A stretch of DNA of 64,000 nt from Dastarcus helophoroides (taxonomy: Eukaryota; Arthropoda; Insecta; Coleoptera; Bothrideridae): positions 38,225,626 through 38,289,625 of the forward strand of contig CM053327.1 of assembly GCA_028583605.1 (NCBI GenBank), given 5' to 3'. Of this stretch, positions 1 to 10,237 are shown piece by piece. A model generated the notes under the pieces. It ran no database searches and was not told the DNA's origin. It saw only the letters and a program-made list of their open reading frames with translations. The position numbers and the translations under genes were made by a program. Numbering within the stretch: position 1 is the first letter of the stretch; each line of letters begins with the position of its first letter.

Positions 1-1471
1 TGTGATAAAATTGATAAATAACTTGGAATTTCTCAGATAAACATTTAGGGTGGGTTATTAATTTCAATATTATTCATTCAAAGTTTTGTTTTCGTCAAAT
101 CAATGGGAAGAATTTACATGGCGGAATGCGCCTAATAAAACCAAAAACTAAACATTTACTCACCATATCCCGACATAACGCGACGCCTGATGCATCTCCG
201 TAAATCCAAGGGAAAATTAACACAACACTACTGAATTAACACGCAAATATCACAAGCTAGAACCTACTAAATGAAAAATGAGATTCGAATTAGCAGTGTT
301 TTTTGACAGTTACCATAGAAAGTCTTAACTGATAACTGCCAACCTAAACTTAAAATAATATTAAGAATCGAGTGTTCGCTAATGTCATTTTGAAATTTAA
401 CTTCATTAGTTTGTATTAGCAGAAATTACTTCGATACTTAAGAAAAAAAATTTAACATTTTGGCAAATAAATGATATTTTTAACCCTTACTTTGTGAAAT
501 TGTTCAATATTCATCACTAATAAAATAAATTTAACTAAAATATCTAAATTCTATGACATGATCTAAGACATTATCGGACCAAGTCTACGATATTGAAAAG
601 CGAACGTAACAGACGCTTAACGTTAAAATGTCAAGATTTAATTGCCAATTGTCAAAATTATTTTAAAATAACAACGAAAATTTTTATTTTAAAAGCGGGA
701 TTTCGATTTGAGAAGTAGTTAATTCGGTGTCTTAATAAATGTCATTTTAATTTTTATATATCCAAAAATAATTCTCCAAATGCATTTTCCATTAAATTAA
801 TAGATGACGTATAAAAAATGCATTAAAATTTTCTCAACCTAACTAGAATGAATTAATATTTCCTCTTTGACGACAAATCGAAAAGTCGTTCTCGTTTCTT
901 TGACACGCAACTTTGGAATTTTTATTAGCGTTATGCTCCATCGTTAATCCGATACTTTAATCAGTCTCCTGATGAATGGGACCGAATCGAATCCCATAAT
1001 TAACTCGCAGCGTTGTCATCTACACCCAACAATACGTACTCGTGTCAATGGAACGTCAACCCCGTTTCGAGCCGGGGGCGGTTCGCAATAACAACCACGA
1101 TTATATCTTATTTCAATCCAATTTTCCCCACTGGATGTGTGTTCGGTAAAAGTCATTTTAAGTGAATCGACGATTACTGCTTTCGTTCGTGCAATTACAC
1201 AATGTGAGTTTCCAAACTATTTTCACTATTGATAATGGGGAGAAATCACGAGATTTTCACCAGCTCCTTCGAAATAAAATAGGAACGATGGTTCATGAGG
1301 CGTTTTGTTCTATTTTTTTACGCGAACTGTTAGGGAAAATTCTGTCCGATTTTTGTAATGACATGAATATTGAAGTAATTTTTGTTAGGTAACTTCTTCA
1401 GTGTTTAATGTGGAAAAAATATTATTATTTAAATAAATAAACATTATTGACAAATTTCTAAATTAAAAATT
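1..1471. other. A+T-rich region without a supported gene
   Basis: No conserved coding exon could be recognised on either strand. The stretch around 960-1160 is less A+T-rich but encodes nothing I recognise. It precedes the first visible VWA8 exon and is either upstream intron or intergenic DNA. A weak candidate minus-strand first exon at 164-176 (ATG followed by a good GTGAGT donor) is discussed in the findings. Confidence 0.5.
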
Positions 1472-4300
1472 ATGTTGTTCTCTTTTCTCCTTTTTTCTCA
1501 TCTCTTCCCTTCTCTTTTCCCCTTTTTTCTTCTCTTATTTTCTCTTCTTTTCCATGCTCTGCTCTTCGCTTCCCATCTCTTCTCTTCTCTTCCCATCTCT
1601 TCTTTTCTCTACTCTTCCCTACCTTTCTCTCCTCTTCCTTTCTTTTCCTATTTCTTCTCTTCTCTGTTCATTCCTTCTCTTCTTTGGGCTTCCCTTCCCA
1701 TCTCTTCTCTTTCCAGCTTTTCCCTTCCCATCTCTTCTCTTTCCTTCTTTTGTCTTCTCTTCTCTTCTTTGGGCTTCTCTTCCCTTCTCTTCTCTTTCCA
1801 CCTCTTCTCTTCCCTTCTCTTCTCTACTCTTCTATTCTATTCTTTTCCCTTCCCATCCTTTCCCATCTCTTCTCTTTCTACTCTTCCCTACCTTTTTCTT
1901 CTCTTCCCTTCTTTTCCTTTTTCTTCTGTTTCTTCTTTTGTCTTCTATTCTCTGCTCTTCCCTTCTCTTCTTTGGGCTTCCATCTCTTCTCTTTCCGCCT
2001 CTTCCCTTCCCATCTCTTCTCTTTCCATCTCTTTCGTTCCCATCTCTTCTCTTGCCTACTTCTCTTCCCTTCTTTTGTCTTCTCTTTTCTTCTTTTGTCT
2101 TCTCTTCTCTGGTCTTCCCTTCACTTCTTTGGGCTTCTCTTCAGTTCTCTTCTCTTTCCATCTCTTCTCTTCTCTTCTCTTCTCTTCTCTTCTCTTCTCT
2201 TCTCTTCTCTTTCTTTCTCTTCCCTTTTCTTCCCATCTCTTCTATTCGCTTCGCTTCCCTTCCCTTCCCATATTTTATCTTTCCTTCCCTTCCCTTCCCT
2301 TCCCTTCCCTTCCCTTCCCTTCCCTTCCCTTCCCTTCCTTTCTCTTCTCTTTTCTTTCTTGCTCTTCCCTTCCCATCTCTTCTCTTTCCATCTCTTCTCT
2401 GCTCTTCTCTTCTCTACTCTTCCCTACCTTTCTCTCCTTTTCCCTTCTTTTCCTTTTTCTTCTCTTTTCTTTTGTCTTCTCTTCTCTGCTTATTCCTTCT
2501 CTTCTTTGGGCTTCCCTTCCCATCTCTTCCCATCTCATCTCTTCTCTTCCCATCTCTTCTCTTTCCACATCTTCTCTTCCCTTTCGATCTCTTCTCTTCC
2601 CATCTCATCTCCTCTCTTCCCCTATCTTTTCTTCTCTTCTCTTCTCTTCTCTTCTCTTCCCTTCCCTTCCCTTCACTTCCCTTCCCTTCCCTTCCCTACC
2701 CTTCCCTTCTTTTCTCTTTTTTTTTCTCTTTTTTTCTCTTTTCTTTCCTTTTCTTCCCATCTCTTCTATTCTCTACCCTTCCTTTTCCTTTCCTTCCCTT
2801 CCTTTCTCTTCTCTTTTCTTTCCTTTCTTGCTCTTTCCTTCCCATCTCTTCTCTTCTCTACTCTTTCCTATCTTTCTCTCCTGTTCCCTTCTTTTCCTTT
2901 TTCTTCTCTTTCCTATTTTTGTCTTCTCTTCTCTGCTCATTCCTTCTCTTCTTTGGGCTTCCCTTCCTATCTCTTCTCTTTCCACACCTTCTCTTTCCTT
3001 TCTATCTCTTCTCTTCCCATCTCATCTCTTCTCTTCCCATCTCTTCTCTTTCAACTTCTTCCTTTCCCTTTCGATCTCTTCTCTTCCCATCTCATCTCTT
3101 CTTCTCTCTTCTCTTTTCTTCTCTTCCCTTTTCTTCCCATCTCTTCTATTCTCTTCTCTTCCCTTCCCCTCTTTTCTTTTCCCTTTCCTTCCCTTCCCTT
3201 CCTTACTCTTCTCTCTTTTTCTTGTTCTTCGCTTCCCATCTCTTCTCTTCCCATCACTTCTCTTCTCTGCGCTTCTCTTCTCTTCTATACTCTTCCCTAC
3301 CTTTCTCTCCTTTTCCCTTCTTTTCCTTTTTCTTCTCTTTCCTTCTTTTGTCTTCTCTTCTCTGCTCTTCCTTCTCTTCTTTGGCTTCCCTTCCCATCTC
3401 TTTCTCTTTCCACTCTTCTTTCCCTTTCTTCTCTTCTCTTCTTTTTCTTCTCTTCTCTTCTCTTCCCTTTCTCTCTTCTCTTCTCCTCTCTTCTCTTCCT
3501 TTCTCTCTTCTCTTCTTTCTTTCTCTTTCTCTTCTCTTCTCTTCTCTTCCTCTTTCTCTCTCTTCTCTTTCTCTTCTCTTCTCTTCTCTTCTCTTTCCTT
3601 TCTTTTCCTCTTCTCTTCTCTTCTCTTCTCTTCTCTTCTCTTCTCCTTCTCTTCCTTCTCTTCTCTTTCTTCTCTTTCTCTCTCCTTCTCTCTCTCTTTC
3701 TTCTCTTCCTTCTCTTCTTTCTCTTCTCTTCTCTTACTCTTCCTTCTTCTTTCTTTCTCTTCTCTTCTCTTTCCTCTTCTCTTCTCTTCTCTTCTCTTTC
3801 TCTTTCTTCTCTTTCTCTTCTCTTCCTTCTCATCTCTTCTCTTCTCTTCTCTTCTCTTCATCTTTCTTCCTCTCTTCTCTTTCCTTTTCTTCCTCTCTTC
3901 TCTTCTCTTCTCTTCTCTTCTCTTCTCTCTCTTTCCTTCTTCTTCTTTCTTCCCATCTCTTCTATTCTCTTCCTTTCCTTCCCTTTCCTTCCTTTCTCTT
4001 TTCTTTCTTGCTCTTCCCTTCCCATCTCTTCTCTTCTCTCTCCATCTCTTCCCTTCTCTTCCATTCCCTTTTCTTCCCACCTCTTCTCTTCCCTTCGCAT
4101 CTTTTCTCTTTCCATCTCTTCTCTTCCCAATTTTTTTCTTTTCTTCTCTACTCTTCTCTGCTCTTCCCTTCTCTTCTTTTCCCATCTCTTCTCTTCCTTT
4201 TCCTGTTCCTCTTCTTCTTCCCTTTTCTTTTTTTTTTCTCTACTTTTATTTTCTTCCTCTTCTATTCTCTTTCTCTTGTCTTCCTTTCTCTTTTAATCTC
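1472..4300. repeat. Pyrimidine-rich simple-repeat tract 1
   Basis: About 2.8 kb built almost only of C and T on the + strand, from variants of TCTCT, CTTCC and TTTCC with isolated A or G (CCATCTC, TTTGGGC). It shows a loose higher-order pattern: the landmark CTTTGGGCTTCC recurs near 1681, 1766, 1972, 2126, 2503, 2951 and (degenerate) 3382, the last three about 430-450 bp apart. It ends about 120 bp before the first visible VWA8 exon. Stop codons need purines, so long spurious reading frames cross it in all three forward frames, and in reverse because a purine-only strand cannot spell a stop. None is a gene. Confidence 0.9.
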
Positions 4301-4417
4301 TTATAATATTTAAATGACAAGATAATGCAAGCTTTAGAAATCTGTTGAAAACTTGACATTTCCAGCGGCGCCGTCGTTTCTCCGTTCACGTCACCATTGC
4401 AGACATATCTTTTCCAG

Positions 4418-7400
4418 GAAATATACGAAGAGATGACCAAATTGGCACCAAACGCGCCCGCTGACAAAATACAGGCTGTGCTATCGTGCGCCTTCGCGTT
4501 AAACACCAAAGAGAGTCAGGCTTTGGGATTCCCCGATTTTCCGATTGATAACGCGCGATTGGCAGGCACTACTTCTGGTAATAGTTAATCTTCCACATGC
4601 TCGATGCGTTTGATTACGAATTTAATTCCCCAGGAGCGAAATCCAAACCTGACAGCGTTTAACGTCTTGTACAGACTCTACCCTTACAAACTGTTTATCA
4701 AAGACGGGATACCAAACGTGGAGTCGCTGCTGGCGACCTTTAACGTAGCACCTGATTCGTCAGGATCACGTTCTGCTCAACGGTTGGGAAGTCGTGGGAT
4801 CTACGTGGAGACTAACTATCAGAATGCCATGATCGAGGAGATGTTGCAGACGATTGAAGTGTCCGATTTCTGCGTCGTTGGTCCTAGAGGTTGCGGGAAG
4901 AGTTTGCTTGTGGACCAAATCGCTGAACGTCTAGGTAAAGAAACCGAGAACATAGTCCTGTATCAGGATATGACCTCCAGGGATTTGGTTCAGCATCGGA
5001 CCACTTTAGAGAACGGGGATACTGTTTGGAAGTTCTCCCCGTTGGTTCAAGCGGCAGTAGACGGAAAAATAGCCATTTTGGATGGTGTTGATAGAGTGCA
5101 TCCTAGTACCTTATCAGTATTACACAGGTTGGTGGTTTAAGCCAAATTTTTAGGGCGTTTTCGAGGTTGGTTAATTTCAGGCTGGTTCACGATAGAGAGC
5201 TACAGTTATTCGATGGTAAACGGTTAATTCGTCATGATAGATATCAGTATTTAATTGAAGAATTGAACATCAGCAAGGAAGATTTAAATGAGCGAGGAAT
5301 TTATCCGATTCATCCGGATTTCCGAATTGTGGCCATTGGGGAACCACCGGCATTGACCTCCACAACCGGCAATTGGATGTCACCGGAGATGTTGAGTCTG
5401 TTTGTCTTCCACGAAGTCAGAACGCTAAGTAAAGAAGAAGAAATGCACATCATTACAACTAAGGTAAGTGTACTTAATAGATTTTTGGTACTAATGGGTT
5501 TCCTTTGATTGCTTTATTTATTTAATTTTAATTCTGCACTTTTTGTGTTTTGTTGAGTATTTGCAGCCGTCAATTAATCATTTTTTTACATTTTCTTTTC
5601 TTCTCTTTCTTCCCCTTATTTTATCTTCTCTTTTTTCCACTCCTCTTCTGTAATATTTTCCTATTTCCTCTATTCTCCTTCTGTCCGGCTCTCAAGACAT
5701 TGTATTGAATCAAAGCTAGTTTCGAAGTTCCAAAATTTCTTTCAGCATGGACCATTCTCAAAGCATCTACACAAGATTCTAGAGCTAGCACACATTCTTC
5801 GCACCAGCAACGACCTAACCTTGAACAAACTGGCTGGCCACCTATCCACTCGGCAGCTTCTAAGGATAGCGGCCAGAATGAAATCGTTTCCAGTCGAAAA
5901 CGCCCACGACACCATCAACGAAGTATTCATGATGAAATTTCTACCTCCTTTAGCTCGTAAAGCTTTAGAGAATATTCTCCACAAGTTAGGGATAGAACCC
6001 CAAGACACCGACAATATTGACAACGGTATTAAATGCGAGAGCGACGGCGAACTATTAAAAATCGGCAACACGACCGCCAAAGTCCACAAAGCGGAAGACT
6101 TGTCAAAAGTGCCCAAAGTTCTCTTCTACGACGTACCTCAACACCTCAGACTCATGGAACAAATGCTGCAAGACTTCCAACTGGGGCAACACTTGCTCCT
6201 CGTTGGTAACCAAGGCGTGGGGAAAGAATAAAATCGTTGATCGATTCCTGGAGCTGTTGAACCGCCCGCGAGAGTACATTCAACTCCATCGGGACACCAC
6301 CGTGCAGACGCTCACCACCCAACCGACAATGAAAGATGGGCTTTTGGTGCACGAGGATTCCGCGCTTGTTAAAGCGGTGAGAACCGGCCACGTCCTCGTC
6401 GTGGACGAAGCCGATAAAGCCCCCACGCACGTCACCTGCGTGCTGAAGACTTTGGTGGAATCCGGCGAGATGAATTTGAGCGACGGCAGGAAGATCGTCG
6501 CCAAAGCCACCGCGGATAATCACGTGGAAATGCATCCGGATTTCAGGATGATCGTCCTGGCAAATAGACCGGGATTCCCGTTTTGGGCAACGACTTTTTC
6601 GGGGCTTTGGGGGACTTGTTTAGTTGTCATGCGGTGGATAATCCGACGCGGCAATCGGAGGTTGAGTTGTTGAAGAGCTACGGCCCGCAGGTTCCCTTGA
6701 AGACGATCAAAAAGCTGGTCGACGTCTTTGACGAGTTGAGAACTATGGCGGATAAAGGTTTGTTGAATTATCCTTATTCTACGAGGGAGGTCGTCAATAT
6801 TATCAAACATCTGGAGGTAGATTTAACAAATGTCAATTATCGAGTGGTGTAATGTTATTTTTTTCAGAAATTTCCAAAAGCTGATTTGGAAGACGTAATT
6901 TTCAATGTTTTTGATTTTGACAAGTATAATCCGGAAATGGTGTCAACTTTAGGCGACATTTTAGTCAAGCATGGGTTCTCAAGTGCCAATATCTTAAGTG
7001 CGGAAGCGGCTGCGGTAAAACGAGCGAAGGAACGTTTGCAAGTCACCATCAATAGGCATAGTGGGTAGGATAAAATTTGTCTTTTTTCTTTTCGTTTGCT
7101 TTAAGATTCTATTCATTTTTCTTCGTTTCTCTTGTATTCTTTCCTACTCTTATCCTTCCATTTTTTCTGTTTTATTTGAAATTCTGATTTTTTTCAAAAT
7201 GTTCATCTTTTTCTGGAAATTACAACACTTTGAAAATTTTGATTTTTCTCTTCATTTAGTTTCACTTCTTTTATCTTCCATATCTTTGCTTCTCGCTTCT
7301 TTCTTCGCTCTTCTCTTCCCTTCAATTTTTTCTGTTTTATTTGAAATTCTGATTTTTTTCAAAATGTTCATCTTTTTCTGGAAATTACAACACTTTGAAA

Positions 7401-10191
7401 ATTTTGATTTTTCTCTTCATTTAGTTTCACTTCTTTTATCTTCCATATCTTTGCTTCTCGCTTCTTTCTTCGCTCTTCTCTTCCCTTCAATTTCTTTATT
7501 CTCTCATTTGTTCTCTTCCCTTCCCATCTCTTCTCTTTCTTTCCCATCTCTTCTCTTTTTTCCCATCTCCTTTTTTCCATCTCTTCTCTTCCCTTCCCAT
7601 CTCTTCTCTCCCCTTCCCATCTTTTCTCTCCCCATCTCTTCTCTTCTCTTTCCATCTCTTCTTTTCTCTGCTCTTTCTTTCTCTTCTCTTCTCTCCCATC
7701 TCTTCTCTCCTCTTTCCTTTCCATTTTTTCTCTTTCCATGTCTTCTCTTCCCTTCCCACCTCTTCTTTTTCCACCTCTTCTCTTCTCTTTCCATCACTTC
7801 CCTCCCCTTTTCTTCTCCTCTCTGCTCTTTCCTTCTATTCTCTTCCCTTTCCATCTTATCTTCCTATATCTTCTCTACTCTTCTCTTCCCTTCCCATCTC
7901 TTCTCTTTCCATCTCTCCTCTTCCCATCTCTTCTCTTTCCTTCCCATCTCTTCTTTTTCCATCTTTTCTCTTCCCTTCCCATCACTTCTCTCTCCTTCCC
8001 ATCTCTTCTCTTTCCTTTCCATCTCTTCTCTCCCCATCTCTTCTCTTTCCATCTCTTATCTTCCCTTCTCTTCCCTTCCCTCCCCATCTCTTCTTTTTCC
8101 ATTTCTTCTCTTCCCTTCCCATCTCTTCTCTTTCCATCTCTTCTTTTCCCACCTCCTCTCTTCTCTTCTTTTATCTACTCTTCCTTTCTCTTCTCTTTTC
8201 CTTCCATCTCTTCTCTCCTCTTTCCTTCCCATTTTTTCTCTTTCCATCTCTTTTCGTCCCATCTTTTCTCTTCTCTTTCCATCTCTTCTTTTCCCATATC
8301 CTCTCTTCTCTTTTCTCTGCTCTTCCTTTCTCTTCTATTCCCATCTCTTCTCTCCTCTTTCCTTCCCATCTCTTCTTTTTCCATCTCTTCTCTTTTCTTC
8401 TTTTCTCTGCTCTTCCTTTCTCTTCTCTTCCCATCTCTTCCCTCCTCTTTCCTTCCCATCTCTTCTCTTTCCATCTCTTCTCTTCCCTTCCCATCTCTTC
8501 TTTTCCCACCTCTTCTCTTCTCTTTCCATCTCTTCCCTCCTCTTTTCATCTCTTCCCTCCTCTTTTCTTCTCTTCCCTTCTCTTCACTGCTCTTTCCTTC
8601 TATTCTCTTCCCTTTCCATTTTCTCTTCCTATATCTCTACTCTTCTCTTCCCTTCTCATCTCTTCTCTTTCCTTCCCATCTTTTCTATTTCGATCTTTTC
8701 TTTTCCCTTTCCATCTATTCTCTCTCCTTCCCACCTCTTCTTTTTCCAGCTCTTCTCTTCCCTTTCCATCTCTTCTCTCCCCATCTCTTCTCTTCTCTTT
8801 CCATATCTTCTCTTCCCTTCTCATCTCTTCCCTTCTCTCCTCTTTCCTTCTTTTCTCTGCCCTTTCCTTCTCTTCTCTTTCTTCCCTCCTCTTCCCTTTC
8901 CATCTCTTCCCGTCATTTTCTCTTTCCATATCTTCTCTTCCCATCTTTTCTTCTTTTCTGTGCTCTTTCCTTCTCTTCTCTTCTTTTCCCTCCTCTTCTC
9001 TCCTCTTTCTTTCCATCTCTCCTCTTTCGAATCTCTTCGCTTTCCATCTCTTCTCTTCCCTTTCCATCTCTTCTCTTTTCTTCCCATCTCCTTTCTTTCC
9101 ATTTCTTCTCTTCCCTTCCCATCTCTTCTCTCCCCATCTCTTCTCTTCTCTTTCCATCTCTCATTTTTCCATCTTCCCTCTTCTCTTCTTTTCTCTGCTT
9201 TTCCTTTCTCTTCTCTTCCCATCTCTTCCCTACTCTTTCCTTCCCATCTCTTCTCTTCCCTTCCCACCTCTTCTTTTCCCACCTCTTCTCTTCTCTTTCC
9301 ATCTCTTCAATCCACTTTTCTTCTCTTCCCTTCTCTTCTCTGCTCTTTTCTTCTATTTTCTTCCCTTTCCATTTTCTCTTCCTATATCTTCTCTACTTTT
9401 CTCTTCCCTTCCCATCTCTTCTCTTTCCATCTTTTCTCTTCTCGTCCCATCTCTTCTCTTTCCTTCCCACCTCTTCTCTTTCCATCTCTTCTCTTCCCTT
9501 CCCATCTCTTCTCTCTCCTTCCCACCTCTTCTTTTTCCATCTCTTCTCTTCCCTTTCCATCTCTTCTCTCCCCATCTCTTCTCTTCTCTTTCCATATCTT
9601 CTCTTCCCCTCTCTCCTCTTCCCTTCTCTCTTTCCTTCTTTTCTCTGCTCTTTCCTTTTCTTCTCTTCTCTTCCCTCCTCTTTTCTCCTCTTCCCTTTCC
9701 ATCTCTTCTTTTTCCATCTCTTCTCTTCCCTTCTCATCTCTTCTCTTCCCATCTTTCCTCTTTCCATATCTTCTCTTCCCATCTCTGATATTTCCTTCTT
9801 TTCTCTGCTCTTTCCTTCTCTTTTCTTCTCTTCCCACCTCTTCTCTCCTCTTCCCGACCCGTCTTTTCTTTTTCCATCCCTTCTCTTCCCTTCCCATCTC
9901 TTCTCTTTTCTTTCCACCGCTTCTCTTTCCATCTTTTCCCTTCCCATCTCTTCTCTTTTTTCCTACCTCTTCTCTCCCCATCTCTTCTCTTCTCTTCTCT
10001 TCTCTTCTCTTCTCTTCTCTTCTCTTCTCTTCTCTTCTCTTCTCTTCTCTTCTCTTCTCTTCTCTTCTCTTCTCTTCTCTTCTCTTCTCTTCTCTTCTCT
10101 TCTCTTCTCTTCTCTTCTCTTCTCTTCTCTTCTCTTCTCTTCTCTTCTCTTCTCTTCTCTTCTCTTCTCTTCTCTTCTCTTCTCTTCTCTT

Positions 10192-10237
<46 letters not shown>

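Noticed and set aside
1472..4313. Open frames up to 944 codons on + and 387 on -, rich in Ser, Leu, Phe or in Arg, Glu, Lys
   Set aside because: They exist in all frames because C/T-only or G/A-only DNA cannot spell stop codons. No domain, no codon bias, and they lie beside VWA8 exons in intronic repeat.
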